The notes under the pieces: generated by a model
The model's input: only the letters and a program-made list of their open reading frames with translations
The model's database searches: none
Told to the model about the DNA's origin: nothing
DNA from: Rhizobium sp. SEMIA4064
GTDB lineage: Bacteria > Pseudomonadota > Alphaproteobacteria > Rhizobiales > Rhizobiaceae
Length of the DNA stretch: 64,000 nucleotides
Direction of reading: 5' to 3'
Assembly: GCF_003025035.1 (NCBI RefSeq)
Contig: NZ_PYJN01000016.1
Coordinates: forward strand, 124,001-188,000
Shown: positions 46,070 to 55,169 of the stretch, piece by piece
Position numbering within the stretch: position 1 is the first letter of the stretch
Layout of the letters: every line of letters starts with the position of its first letter
Made by a program: the position numbers and the translations under genes

Positions 46070-46542
46070 CCGGGAGAACGACGGAACATACGACACTGAC
46101 CATAGAGCGCCACTTCAAGGCGCCGCTGTCACGCGTCTTCGGCGCATGGGCGGTGGCTGAGAACAAGCGCCAGTGGTTCGCTTGCCATGGGGATTGGACA
46201 CCACTGGAATTCCAGCTCGACTTCCGTCCCGGCGGCAATGAAAGCAACCGCGTGGCTTCGACGGACGGCGTGATACACGCCTATCAGGGCCGCTACATCG
46301 ATATCGTACCGAACGAACGCATTATCTACGTCTTTGACATGATGCTCGACGACAAGCGCATCTCGGTGTCGCTGGCCACTGTTACCTTCGCTCCGGCGCC
46401 CGGCAGCACGATAATGCTGTTCACCGAGCAGGTGGTTTTTCTCGATGGCTACGGCGACAATGGCTCGCGGCTGATGGGTACGGAAATCGGCTTTGACAAC
46501 CTTCGACTCTATGTCGAGGGTGATGAAAGCAGGCCGAACTAG
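46066..46542 (+). CDS. SRPBCC (AHSA1-like) domain protein
   Basis: A 158-residue helix-grip protein of the AHSA1 branch: IERHFKAPLSRVFGAWAVAE, WFACHGDWTPLEFQLDFRPG, IVPNERIIYVFDM and the C-terminal FTEQVVFLDGYGDNGSR. The fold binds hydrophobic ligands in a cavity. It starts at ATGA overlapping the ArsR stop, and this ArsR-SRPBCC pairing is widespread. Its ligand is unknown. Confidence 0.9.
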   Translation: MTGRTTEHTTLTIERHFKAPLSRVFGAWAVAENKRQWFACHGDWTPLEFQLDFRPGGNESNRVASTDGVIHAYQGRYIDIVPNERIIYVFDMMLDDKRISVSLATVTFAPAPGSTIMLFTEQVVFLDGYGDNGSRLMGTEIGFDNLRLYVEGDESRPN

Positions 46543-46629
46543 CCTGCTCGCGCATCCCCCAGGATCGTCGCCGGCAACTGGCCTTCACCTCGGCCAGCGC
46601 CGGATCACCGTGCCGATTGCTTGGTCGCG

Positions 46630-47805
46630 TTACGAGCCGGAAACGACCTTCAGATTGCCGCCATGGCTGCCGCCGGCAAAAATATGCTTCGCCCCGAATT
46701 CATTGCGGAAGCCGGCTCGCTGTTCCTCGCGGGATAACCCAAGCTCCGGAAACAGCAGTTCAGCGACGCGATAGGCCTCTTCCAGATGCGGATAGCCGGA
46801 GCCGATCACGGTTTCGATGCCGATATCCTGATACTCGCGCAGCCTTGCCGCCACGGTCTTCGGCGACCCGACCAGGGCCGTGCCGGCACCGGCGCGCACG
46901 AGGCCGACGCCCGCCCAAAGGTTTGGCGAAACCTCCAGCTTGTCGCGGCGGCCGCTATGAAGAGCCGCCATGCGCCTCTGACCAACGGAGTCGGATTGAT
47001 TGACGAATTGCTCCTGCGCTTCCCGGATCGTCTCATCGTCGAGCTTGGAGATCAGTCGGTCGGCGGCCGCCCACGCCTCCTCGTCCGTCTCGCGGACAAT
47101 GAAGTGCAGGCGGATACCGAAGCTGACTTCACGACCCTTACGGGCGGCGGCGGCGCGTACCTTCTTCACTTTCTCGGCCACTTGCGCCGGCGGCTCGCCC
47201 CAAGTCAGATATTTGTCGACGCGGCCGACCGAAAATTCGATGCCGGCATCCGAGGAGCCGCCGAAATAAAGTGGCGGACGCGGCGCCTGTACCGGCGGCA
47301 ATCCCAGCCTTGCGTTGGTCGCCTTGATATACTTGCCATCGAACGTCGAGCTACCCTTCTCCAGCAGCTCTTCCCACACGGTAAAGAACTCGTCGGCATG
47401 GGCATAGCGCTCATCATGCTCGAGATGGATACCGTCACCGGCCAATTCGGCGGGGCTGCCGCCAACCACGATGTTGAGCAGCACGCGACCGTTGGAAACG
47501 CGATCGAGCGTCGAGGCGAGACGAGCATAATAGGCCGGCGACGCCGTGCCCGGACGGATGGCGACCAGGAACTTCAGCTTCTGTGTGTGCGCAGACAGGG
47601 CCGCCGCGGTGACGAAGGACTCCTCGCAGGAGACGCCGGTCGGCAGCAACACGCCGGAAAAGCCGAGCCGATCGACCGCCTGGGCGATCTGCGTCAAATA
47701 GCCAATTTCCGGCCCACGATTGAGATCGTTCGAGCCGAGATAGGTGCCGTCGCCCGAGGTCGGAATGAACCACAGGAAGTCGATGGGTTTGGCGGTTGCG
47801 GTCAT
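46630..47805 (-). CDS. ssuD: FMNH2-dependent alkanesulfonate monooxygenase
   Basis: A 391-residue bacterial-luciferase-fold enzyme very like SsuD, which releases sulfite from alkanesulfonates. Segments: [66 protein letters not shown], and [21 protein letters not shown] precedes ATG 47805. The usual partners (SsuE flavin reductase, SsuABC importer) are not next to it. A related LLM-class enzyme with another sulfonate or flavin-dependent substrate is possible. Confidence 0.88.
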   Translation of the reverse strand: MTATAKPIDFLWFIPTSGDGTYLGSNDLNRGPEIGYLTQIAQAVDRLGFSGVLLPTGVSCEESFVTAAALSAHTQKLKFLVAIRPGTASPAYYARLASTLDRVSNGRVLLNIVVGGSPAELAGDGIHLEHDERYAHADEFFTVWEELLEKGSSTFDGKYIKATNARLGLPPVQAPRPPLYFGGSSDAGIEFSVGRVDKYLTWGEPPAQVAEKVKKVRAAAARKGREVSFGIRLHFIVRETDEEAWAAADRLISKLDDETIREAQEQFVNQSDSVGQRRMAALHSGRRDKLEVSPNLWAGVGLVRAGAGTALVGSPKTVAARLREYQDIGIETVIGSGYPHLEEAYRVAELLFPELGLSREEQRAGFRNEFGAKHIFAGGSHGGNLKVVSGS

Positions 47806-48059
47806 GATATGTCGTGTCTCCTGGACGCGTTTGATCGGGAGCCCACCTGCGGAGGCCTGTATCGGAATATTGGCATAGACTACCGATTATATCGACAATA
47901 TGGATTTTCATTTGTGGTCGGCTTGGCGGAATATTTTTCCCGGCGCTGCCCACTCCATCACGTTTCGGCCGCGAGCCATGTCGGTGACAAATCGGCCTTT
48001 CGCCCCCTTCGCCTTTCCGCTAAGCCTTCAGGCAAAATTTTTGGAAGGAGTCTTCGCGA

Positions 48060-48932
48060 ATGGCAAAGGTCGCTTTTATCGGCATGGGCGTCATGGGCTA
48101 TCCCATGGCGGGGCATCTGAAGGTCAAGGGCGGTCATGACGTCACCGTCTATAACCGTACCGTCGCCAAGGCGGAGGCCTGGGCCAAACAATTCGACGGC
48201 AAGTTTGCCTCGACACCTGCTGCTGCGGCCGAAGGCGCGGATTTCGTATTCACCTGCGTCGGCAATGACGAGGACCTGCGTTCGGTAACGATCGGCAAGG
48301 ATGGCGTTCTCTCCGGTATGAAGGCGGGCGCCGTCCTGATCGACAATACGACGGCAAGCGCCGAAGTCGCCCGCGAACTCTATGCCGCAGCCAAGGAAAA
48401 AGGCGTGGACTTCATCGACGCCCCCGTCTCCGGCGGTCAGGCCGGCGCGGAAAACGGCGTGCTGACCGTCATGTGCGGTGGCGATGAGGCGGTCTTCGAA
48501 AGAGCAAAGCCCGTGATTGACGCCTATGCCCGCATGGTCGGCCTCATGGGTGCCGTCGGCGCAGGCCAGCTCACCAAGATGATCAACCAGATCTGCATCG
48601 CCGGCATCGTTCAGGGCCTCGCCGAAGGCATCCATTTCGGCAAGCAGGCGGGCCTGGATATCGAAAAGGTGGTGGAGGTCATCTCCAAGGGCGCGGCCGG
48701 TTCCTGGCAGATGGAAAACCGTCACAAGACGATGAATGTCGGCAAATACGACTTCGGCTTTGCCGTCGACTGGATGCGCAAGGACCTCGACATTGTGCTG
48801 GCGGAAGCGCGCCGCAACAAGGCCAAACTGCCGCTGACCGCCCTGGTCGATCAGTTCTACGGCGACGTCCAGGCCATGGGCGGCAACCGCTGGGACACGT
48901 CGTCGCTGCTGGCACGCTTGGATAAGAAGTGA
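48060..48932 (+). CDS. beta-hydroxyacid dehydrogenase (3-hydroxyisobutyrate dehydrogenase family)
   Basis: A 290-residue NAD(P)-dependent dehydrogenase. The Rossmann N-terminus is VAFIGMGVMGYPMAGHL, DAPVSGGQAGAENG binds substrate, the catalytic Lys lies in GQLTKMINQ, and KDLDIVLAEARR is in the helical C-domain. Possible substrates include 3-hydroxyisobutyrate and 2-hydroxy-3-oxopropionate. GGAAGGAG precedes ATG 48060. It is divergent from ssuD. Confidence 0.88.
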   Translation: MAKVAFIGMGVMGYPMAGHLKVKGGHDVTVYNRTVAKAEAWAKQFDGKFASTPAAAAEGADFVFTCVGNDEDLRSVTIGKDGVLSGMKAGAVLIDNTTASAEVARELYAAAKEKGVDFIDAPVSGGQAGAENGVLTVMCGGDEAVFERAKPVIDAYARMVGLMGAVGAGQLTKMINQICIAGIVQGLAEGIHFGKQAGLDIEKVVEVISKGAAGSWQMENRHKTMNVGKYDFGFAVDWMRKDLDIVLAEARRNKAKLPLTALVDQFYGDVQAMGGNRWDTSSLLARLDKK

Positions 48933-48946
48933 AACGACTTGGCGTC

Positions 48947-48981
48947 GGAAGCGATGATACCAACCGGGAAATATCGCTTCC
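48947..48981. terminator. weak hairpin between convergent genes
   Basis: 9-bp stem GGAAGCGAT/ATCGCTTCC with a 17-nt loop and no T-run, between the dehydrogenase and Lrp-type genes. It may act as a bidirectional end. Confidence 0.35.
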
Positions 48982-49002
48982 GCGCTATGCTACCAGCCGA
49001 AC

Positions 49003-49491
49003 TTAATCGTCGCTCGACTTCGCGTTCTCCAGGAGCATGTAATCCAGCGGCAGTTCCGTCGAATACTTGATCTGTTCCATGGCGAATGCCGAGGATACGT
49101 CGCGAATTTCGATCTTGGCGATCATGCGCTTGTAGAACGCGTCATAGGCGGCAATATCCGGCACGACGACGCGCAGCAGATAATCGACATCGCCGCTCAT
49201 GCGATAGAATTCCACCACTTCCGGGAAGTCGGCGATCACTTCGGAAAAGCGCTTCAGCCACTCGATCGAGTGACTGTTGGTGCGGATCGAGACGAAAACG
49301 GTGACCTTGGTGTTGACCTTTTCGGGGTCCAGCAGAGCGACGCGACGGCGGATGACGCCATCCTCTTCCATCTTCTGGATACGGCGCCAGCATGGTGTCG
49401 TCGACAGTCCGACCTTTTTGGCGAGATCGGCCACGGCCAGAGTGGAATCCTCCTGCAGCAGGCGCAGGATTTTGCGGTCAAGACGGTCCAT
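49003..49491 (-). CDS. Lrp/AsnC family transcriptional regulator
   Basis: A 162-residue feast/famine regulator: N-terminal helix-turn-helix LDRKILRLLQEDSTLAVADLAKK with recognition helix VGLSTTPCWRRIQKME, and C-terminal RAM ligand-binding domain (VTVFVSIRTNS, FYRMSGDVDYLLRVVVPD). These proteins sense amino acids as octamers. It stands alone. The target is not shown by the sequence. Confidence 0.93.
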   Translation of the reverse strand: MDRLDRKILRLLQEDSTLAVADLAKKVGLSTTPCWRRIQKMEEDGVIRRRVALLDPEKVNTKVTVFVSIRTNSHSIEWLKRFSEVIADFPEVVEFYRMSGDVDYLLRVVVPDIAAYDAFYKRMIAKIEIRDVSSAFAMEQIKYSTELPLDYMLLENAKSSDD

Positions 49492-49557
49492 TTCGAGTGC
49501 CCTTTCGAATTATATTCTCTCTATAGCGCATTTTTGCCAGAGGAAAAGAAACTTGTT

Positions 49558-50190
49558 TCACAAAACAAGGATTTTCACACGTTCTCGCAAAACGGGCAGC
49601 AGCTCCGCTTCGAACCAAGGATTGCGTTTTAGCCAGCCGCTGTTGCGCCAACTCGGATGCGGCAATGGCAAAACGGCCGGCGATTGGTTGGTGAGGAGAT
49701 AACGCCGCCACTCCGAAACGGTTTCCGTCATCGACGCCATTCGCGCCGGGCCGAGATGCCATGCCTGGGCATATTGGCCGATCGTAAGGACGAGCTCGAT
49801 TTGCGGCATCGCGTCGATAGTCTTTTGACGCCAGAGCGGCGCGCATTCCTTGCGCGGCGGCAAATCGCTGCCTGCATCGTCGTAGCCGGGAAAGCAGAAC
49901 CCCATCGGCACAATGGCGAAATGATCAGGATTGTAGAAACTATCGCGATCGACGCCCAACCATTGCCGCAGCCGGTCGCCGGAAGCGTCATTAAATGGCA
50001 AGCCGCTCTCATGCACCCGCAGCCCCGGTGCCTGCCCGGCAATCAGAATACGCGCGGTCGCCGACAATACGGCAACCGGCCTCGGCTCATGCGGCAATCG
50101 GTCGGCCTCCCCGCGCAGTGGCGTGTCCCGGCAGACGCGGCAAGCGGCGATGGCCTTGTCCAGCGCCTGCAACTCTTCCTGCCGCGCCAT
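49558..50190 (-). CDS. uracil-DNA glycosylase family protein (iron-sulfur type)
   Basis: A 210-residue protein of the family 4/5-like uracil-DNA glycosylases. Motif A is GQAPGLRVHESGLPF and motif B LPHPSWRN. Four cysteines, Cys17-x2-Cys20 and Cys99-x16-Cys116, fit the [4Fe-4S] pattern of this group. It probably removes deaminated bases from DNA. ATG 50190 overlaps the stop of the upstream nuclease gene (TGATG); an in-frame ATG at 50202 would overlap it more. Confidence 0.85.
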   Translation of the reverse strand: MARQEELQALDKAIAACRVCRDTPLRGEADRLPHEPRPVAVLSATARILIAGQAPGLRVHESGLPFNDASGDRLRQWLGVDRDSFYNPDHFAIVPMGFCFPGYDDAGSDLPPRKECAPLWRQKTIDAMPQIELVLTIGQYAQAWHLGPARMASMTETVSEWRRYLLTNQSPAVLPLPHPSWRNSGWLKRNPWFEAELLPVLRERVKILVL

Positions 50191-50756
50191 CAGCGATCCC
50201 ATCCAATAAATCGTCGAAAATAGTCGCCCAACCCGGCCAGCGGATCACCGCCGCCCGCCATCCGCTCCTCGCGCCGATAGTCGCGCGGCCGCTCGAAATC
50301 GCCGGCCCACAGCCCCGCCTTCGCCTGCCGCGCCTCAGCTTCCTCGGCAGCATAACCGCCGTACGAAACCGCCATGCCGCTGCGCACCATCGCGCCATTG
50401 ATGTCGACGTCGCCGGCTTTACAGGTCACCAGCGGCCGGCCGTACCGATCATGTTCGCTTCCCCGACATTCTGCCGCGCCCGTCTTCATTAATTTATCAA
50501 GCGCCTTGCGAGCCTCTTCACCGCAGGCCCAATTCACGTCGGCGCGCTGACATTGCTGCCGATATTCCGGCGCATCGATACCGAGCAGACGAAAACGATC
50601 ACCATCGCGGGCGAGCGTATCGCCATCAACGACATAAAAACTTCCAGTTTGAATGAGTTCCGGGCGATTGTTCATCTTCAACGCCAGCAAACCGAGCAGT
50701 GCCAGCAACGCGAATGTGGTCACGCCGTCACGAAAAAGCCGGCCAGACCGCGTCAC
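50190..50756 (-). CDS. thermonuclease (SNase-like) family protein
   Basis: A 188-residue protein with an N-terminal membrane anchor or signal (FALLALLGLLALKM, about 14-28) and a staphylococcal nuclease-like domain: VVDGDTLARDGDRFRLLGIDAPE, GEEARKAL and HDRYGRPLV hold the calcium and catalytic residues. It is therefore exported or membrane-anchored. It starts with GTG 50756 after AAGGAGG. The uracil glycosylase gene begins on its stop codon. Confidence 0.88.
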   Translation of the reverse strand: MTRSGRLFRDGVTTFALLALLGLLALKMNNRPELIQTGSFYVVDGDTLARDGDRFRLLGIDAPEYRQQCQRADVNWACGEEARKALDKLMKTGAAECRGSEHDRYGRPLVTCKAGDVDINGAMVRSGMAVSYGGYAAEEAEARQAKAGLWAGDFERPRDYRREERMAGGGDPLAGLGDYFRRFIGWDR

Positions 50757-50879
50757 GCTTTTGCCTCCTTAAAGAACAAACCCTTGGCAAAGATGGCAAA
50801 CAAATCATTTCTGAGCAGCATCTTCTTAAGGTTTGGCCGCTAGTCTGTAACCCTTGGCAGGCCAAACTTCAACGTAGCT

Positions 50880-52409
50880 ATGAGCACCGGCGTCAGCACA
50901 TCGACAGATAAAATCATCGTCGACCGATCGCGCAGTCACCGTAACCGGGCTGTATCGAAAGCGGTGCGGCAGACGCGCGAGCGCCTGCAATCCGGCCACA
51001 GCAGCAGCTTCGACCGAGAAGTCATGATGATGCATGTCGACACCCTCCTGCAGGGTGCCTCGGTCATGCCGATCTTCGTCGTCCTCGTCGCCGCGATCGG
51101 CGTCTATCTCGCAGGCGACGCGCATATCTTTATCTGGGCCATCCCGACCCTCTCGGCACATGCCGTCAACATGCTGCTCGGCCGGCGCGCAAAAAAACGC
51201 GAAATGACCGCCGAGAGTGCCAGAAAATGGCGCCAATTGCTATTGCTCGGCCAACTCCTCATCGGCTTTTGCTGGGCATACTTCGCCATGCAGACCTGCC
51301 CGACCTGCGGCGGCGACGGTTTTGCGCTCTATAAAGGCGCGACGCTGCTGGTGGGGATCTGCGTCACGGCGATGGCGAATTTCATGCTGCCGCGCGCCGT
51401 GCCCTTCTCCTTCGGGCCGGCCATCGTGGTGCTTGCCGTCAGAGCGGTGCTGACGCGCAATCCGATCGATGTTGCCCTCACCGCCGCCGTCGCCGTCGCC
51501 GTCATCTTCTTCACCTTCATTACCAACCGCATGTTTCAGTCGAACCTCAAGATCCTCTCCTTCCAGTCGGAAAAGGACGATCTGATTGCCGAGCTGGAAG
51601 TCGCGAAATCCATGTCGGATGAAGCACGTCGGCGCGCAGAAGAGGCAAACCTCGCTAAATCGCGCTTCCTGGCCTCGATGTCGCATGAACTCAGAACACC
51701 GCTCAACGCCATCCTCGGCTTCTCCGAAGTCATGTCGGCGGAGGTGATGGGACCGCTGAACAACGCCACCTATCGCGAATACACCACTGACATCCATCGC
51801 TCCGGGCAGCACCTTCTCAACCTGATCAATGAGATCCTCGACCTCTCCCGCATCGAGGCCGGCAAATATGAGCTGAACGAGGAAGCAATTTCGCTGCTGG
51901 ATGTGGCGGAGGATTGCATCGGCATGGTGCAGTTGCGCGCGCGTGGCAAGAACATCTCCATCGCGTCGCAGTTCGAGCCGCAACTTCCCTCGGTCTGGGC
52001 GGATGAGAAATCCATGCGCCAGGTGATCCTCAATCTTCTCTCGAATGCGGTAAAATTCACCCCGCAAGGCGGAGAGATCAGCGTCAAAGTCGGTTGGACT
52101 GCCGGCGGCGGTCAATATGTGGCGATCAGGGACAACGGTCCGGGCATTCCCGAAGAAGAGATACCGGTGGTTCTTTCCGCTTTCGGCCAGGGCTCGATCG
52201 CCATCAAAAGCGCCGAACAAGGCACCGGCCTCGGCTTGCCGATCGTTCAGGCGATCCTCGCCAAACATGACGGCCAGTTCATGCTGAAGTCCAAGCTGCG
52301 CGAAGGCACGGAGGTCATCGCCATTCTGCCAGCCAAACGAGTGCTGCAAAGCCTGCCAGCCGTCGAGGACGCGCCCTTGGTCGAACGCCGCAAGAAGAGC
52401 TTCGCGTGA
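50880..52409 (+). CDS. membrane sensor histidine kinase (PleC/PdhS-like catalytic core)
   Basis: A 509-residue kinase. About six membrane helices lie between residues 55 and 215, without a large periplasmic domain. A coiled coil (LIAELEVAKSMSDEARRRAEEA), the phosphoacceptor His269 (FLASMSHELRTPLNAILGFSE) and an ATPase domain follow, with N-box NLLSNAVKFTP, DNGPGIPEEEI and the GTGLGLPIVQ lid. The HisKA sequence resembles the PleC/DivJ/PdhS cell-cycle kinase group. No response regulator gene is adjacent, and the start has no clear ribosome binding site. Confidence 0.9.
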   Translation: MSTGVSTSTDKIIVDRSRSHRNRAVSKAVRQTRERLQSGHSSSFDREVMMMHVDTLLQGASVMPIFVVLVAAIGVYLAGDAHIFIWAIPTLSAHAVNMLLGRRAKKREMTAESARKWRQLLLLGQLLIGFCWAYFAMQTCPTCGGDGFALYKGATLLVGICVTAMANFMLPRAVPFSFGPAIVVLAVRAVLTRNPIDVALTAAVAVAVIFFTFITNRMFQSNLKILSFQSEKDDLIAELEVAKSMSDEARRRAEEANLAKSRFLASMSHELRTPLNAILGFSEVMSAEVMGPLNNATYREYTTDIHRSGQHLLNLINEILDLSRIEAGKYELNEEAISLLDVAEDCIGMVQLRARGKNISIASQFEPQLPSVWADEKSMRQVILNLLSNAVKFTPQGGEISVKVGWTAGGGQYVAIRDNGPGIPEEEIPVVLSAFGQGSIAIKSAEQGTGLGLPIVQAILAKHDGQFMLKSKLREGTEVIAILPAKRVLQSLPAVEDAPLVERRKKSFA

Positions 52410-52428
52410 CGCTCAGCCCATAAATTTG

Positions 52429-52821
52429 CTAGCGGAAAAACAGATGGCTGGCGATCGTATAGAGAAGATAGAGGCCGGAAGCGACCAGCATGCAGAGGAC
52501 GGCAAAGGAGCCGAGATCTTTGGCATGCTTGCCGACGTTGGAAATCTCCGGTGAAATCCGGTCGATGACTTCTTCCACTGCCGTATTCATCGCCTCTACG
52601 GCAAAAACGCCGAGAAACAGCACGACGGCAATCATGAGTTCCGCAAGCGTTGCGCCAACCGCGACGAGCAGGATCAATCCAACGGCTGCGAACAGCAGTT
52701 CCTGCCGGAAGGCCGATTCCTGCAGCAGGCGCTGAAAGCCACCCCAGGAATAACCGGCAGCGGCAAAGAAATGCCGGATACCCGTTTCCTTGGTTACCGC
52801 TGATTTCGAAAACTCGGCCAT
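52429..52821 (-). CDS. dgkA: diacylglycerol kinase
   Basis: A 130-residue integral membrane kinase recycling diacylglycerol to phosphatidic acid; rhizobia generate diacylglycerol while decorating periplasmic glucans. Three helices and the signature AVEAMNTAVEEVIDRISPE are present. ATG 52821 gives the usual family length; the open frame to 52923 adds 34 unrelated residues. It is convergent with the histidine kinase gene (19-bp gap). Confidence 0.93.
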   Translation of the reverse strand: MAEFSKSAVTKETGIRHFFAAAGYSWGGFQRLLQESAFRQELLFAAVGLILLVAVGATLAELMIAVVLFLGVFAVEAMNTAVEEVIDRISPEISNVGKHAKDLGSFAVLCMLVASGLYLLYTIASHLFFR

Positions 52822-53005
52822 CCCTGCCCCGCTGCAATGTCCAAACCGCAATTTAGCAGCCTTGCGAATACCGTCTCGCCATTCCCAAGGCAAGCCGGCA
52901 ACCGACTCGGCCAGAAAAATCATTACAGTTTTATGACATAGATCGAAAGTCGGTCGGAATTTTGGAGGCGGAACGCTTAATTACGCGTTCCGCCGTTTTC
53001 GTTCG

Positions 53006-54022
53006 TCAGTGCTTGTTGGCGACGCCGGCGCTTTCGAAGGTCGCCATGCCGGAATGGCAGGCAGCGGCAGCCTTGACGATGCCGGCGGCAAGCGCTGCAC
53101 CCGTGCCTTCGCCAAGCCGCATGCCAAGCGCCAGCAGCGGCGTCTTGCCGAGCTTGTCGATGGCTTTGATGTGCCCCGGTTCGGCCGAAACGTGGCCGAT
53201 CAAGCAATGGTCGAGAGCCGACGGATTGGCGGCCTTGAGGATCGAAGCAGCAGCAGTTGCGACATAGCCATCGATAATGACGGGGATACGCTCCATGCGG
53301 GCGGCGAGGATGGCGCCAGCCATGGCAGCGATCTCGCGGCCGCCGAGGCGGCGCAGCACTTCCAACGGATCGGAAAGATGGTCGCGGTGCAGCGCCACAG
53401 CCCGTTCGACGGCGTCGACCTTGCGCTTCAGCATCTCGCCTTCCGAACCCGTTCCGGGTCCAACCCATTCCGCCGCCGAGCCGCCGTAGAGCGCATAGTG
53501 GATGGCAGCCGCGATCGTCGTGTTGCCGATGCCCATTTCGCCGACGCAGAGCAGATCCGTGCCGCCGGCAATCGCCTCCATGCCGAAGGCCATGGTCGCG
53601 GCGCAATCGCGTTCGCTGAGAGCCGGCTCTTCGGTAATGTCGGCGGTCGGGAAATCCAGTGCCAGATCGAAGACCTTCAGGCCGAGATCATAGGCCACAC
53701 AGATCTGGTTGATGGCTGCGCCGCCAGCGGCGAAATTCTCCACCATCTGCCGTGTTACGGCTGGCGGAAACGGCGTGATGCCCTGCTTGGTGACGCCATG
53801 ATTGCCGGCAAAGATCGCCACGAGCGGCCGGTTGACGGCCGGCGCACGGCCGGTCCAGGCAGCGAGCCAAAAAGCAATCTCTTCCAGACGGCCAAGAGCA
53901 CCCGGCGGCTTGGTGAGCTGTGCGTCACGCTCGCGCGCAGCGACAAGCGCCCGGGAATCCGGACCCGGAAGGTCGCGCAGCAGCGTGCGGAAATCGTCGA
54001 ATGGCAGGCCGGTAACGCTCAT
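53006..54022 (-). CDS. cobT: nicotinate-nucleotide-dimethylbenzimidazole phosphoribosyltransferase
   Basis: A 338-residue enzyme making alpha-ribazole phosphate, the lower ligand of vitamin B12 (called CobU in some alphaproteobacterial naming). Signatures: [19 protein letters not shown] near residue 40, [13 protein letters not shown], and the C-terminal [13 protein letters not shown] with the catalytic Glu. AAGGAACGG precedes ATG 54022. It is divergent from cobS, the next pathway enzyme, with 123 bp between. Confidence 0.95.
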   Translation of the reverse strand: MSVTGLPFDDFRTLLRDLPGPDSRALVAARERDAQLTKPPGALGRLEEIAFWLAAWTGRAPAVNRPLVAIFAGNHGVTKQGITPFPPAVTRQMVENFAAGGAAINQICVAYDLGLKVFDLALDFPTADITEEPALSERDCAATMAFGMEAIAGGTDLLCVGEMGIGNTTIAAAIHYALYGGSAAEWVGPGTGSEGEMLKRKVDAVERAVALHRDHLSDPLEVLRRLGGREIAAMAGAILAARMERIPVIIDGYVATAAASILKAANPSALDHCLIGHVSAEPGHIKAIDKLGKTPLLALGMRLGEGTGAALAAGIVKAAAACHSGMATFESAGVANKH

Positions 54023-54145
54023 GAATGCCGTTCCTTGTCTTTTGGTCTCAAATCAGGTTCTTTGCGTGCGACTCTATTAGTCTTCGGCACCGGCGCGAAC
54101 AACTCCAAAAACGTCCGATGCTGTCGCAGGAATAGCGGGGAGAGG

Positions 54146-54928
54146 ATGAATATTCGGGAATACACAGGCGATACCGCGCGCGCCGTCGCTTTTTTGAGCC
54201 GTATTCCCGTGCCGCCGTCTTTCTTTGAGAACTATGACGGCAAGCTTACCCGCGTCTCGCGGACCTTTCCCCTCGCCGGCCTGCTGATTGCCCTGCCCGC
54301 AGCAATAGTCTTCGGCACCCTGCTTGCTTTCCACGCCGATCCGCTGATGGCGGCGCTGCTGGCGCTTACAGTTCAGACGATGACGACAGGCGCTCTGCAT
54401 GAGGATGGCCTGAGCGACATGGCGGATGGTCTTGGCGGCGGCAAGGATCGCGACAAGGCGCTCGCCATCATGAAGGATAGCCGGATCGGCACTTATGGCG
54501 CGGTAGCGCTGATTCTCTCTTTCGGACTGCGCGCAGCAGCCCTTGCCGCCATCGCTCGCGGCCTTACACCCTTTGCCGCAGCCCCTGTTCTGCCGGCCAC
54601 CGCCGCGCTCAGCCGGGGCGCCATGGTCTGGCATTGGTATATTCTGCCTGCCGCCAAGCCGGATGGAATTGCCGCCTCGGCCGGCAAACCGGACTACGGC
54701 GCAATGCAGGTGGCACTCATCACCGCGCTGGTACTTTCGGCTTTTCTGCTCTGGCCGGGCCTCAGGCTTCCCGCCTTCATCCTGTACCTTTTGGTCGCCG
54801 CAGCCGCGACATTTCTACTCACCCGCCGCGTGCGTGAAAGGCTTTCCGGCCACACCGGCGACACCATCGGTGCGACGCAGCAGATTTGCGAGATCGCCGC
54901 CTTCTGTACCCTTGCCATGTGCGTTTGA
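54146..54928 (+). CDS. cobS: adenosylcobinamide-GDP ribazoletransferase (cobalamin synthase)
   Basis: A 260-residue inner-membrane enzyme joining adenosylcobinamide-GDP and alpha-ribazole (also called CobV). The conserved acidic motif [19 protein letters not shown] and DSRIGTYG are present, with several hydrophobic helices around them. ATG 54146 follows GGGGAGAGG; the frame is open far upstream but that is the antisense of cobT. It is followed after 19 bp by the DUF1289 gene. Confidence 0.95.
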   Translation: MNIREYTGDTARAVAFLSRIPVPPSFFENYDGKLTRVSRTFPLAGLLIALPAAIVFGTLLAFHADPLMAALLALTVQTMTTGALHEDGLSDMADGLGGGKDRDKALAIMKDSRIGTYGAVALILSFGLRAAALAAIARGLTPFAAAPVLPATAALSRGAMVWHWYILPAAKPDGIAASAGKPDYGAMQVALITALVLSAFLLWPGLRLPAFILYLLVAAAATFLLTRRVRERLSGHTGDTIGATQQICEIAAFCTLAMCV

Positions 54929-54947
54929 AGCATCGATATATGCCACT

Positions 54948-55169
54948 ATGCTAACACCCTGCATTCTTGTCTGCTCCATCGATATGAACACCGGCTTTTG
55001 CTTCGGCTGCGGACGCACGCGCGAAGAAATCGGCGCATGGATGAACTACAGCGACGATCAGCGACGAGAGATCATGCAGGTCCTGCCGGAACGCCTCGCA
55101 ACCGTCGAACGCAAGCCGCGTCGGGAAACCCGTCGCCAGCGGTTGGCGCGGGAGCGCAACCCCGTATGA
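54948..55169 (+). CDS. DUF1289 small cysteine-rich protein
   Basis: A 73-residue protein with the DUF1289 cysteine pattern PCILVCSIDMNTGFCFGCGRT, which suggests a bound metal or iron-sulfur site, and then a basic helical C-terminus ending in RETRRQRLARERNPV. Function is unknown. ATG 54948 is needed to keep the first two cysteines. Its stop overlaps the start of the aspartic protease gene (ATGA). Confidence 0.88.
   Translation: MLTPCILVCSIDMNTGFCFGCGRTREEIGAWMNYSDDQRREIMQVLPERLATVERKPRRETRRQRLARERNPV

Noticed and set aside
53009-54145. Upstream extension of the cobS frame over cobT
   Set aside because: It is open only because it is antisense to cobT; cobS has a good ribosome binding site before ATG 54146 and normal length from there.
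54023-54145. Cobalamin riboswitch between cobT and cobS
   Set aside because: No B12-box-like sequence or long structured leader could be seen in the 123-bp gap.
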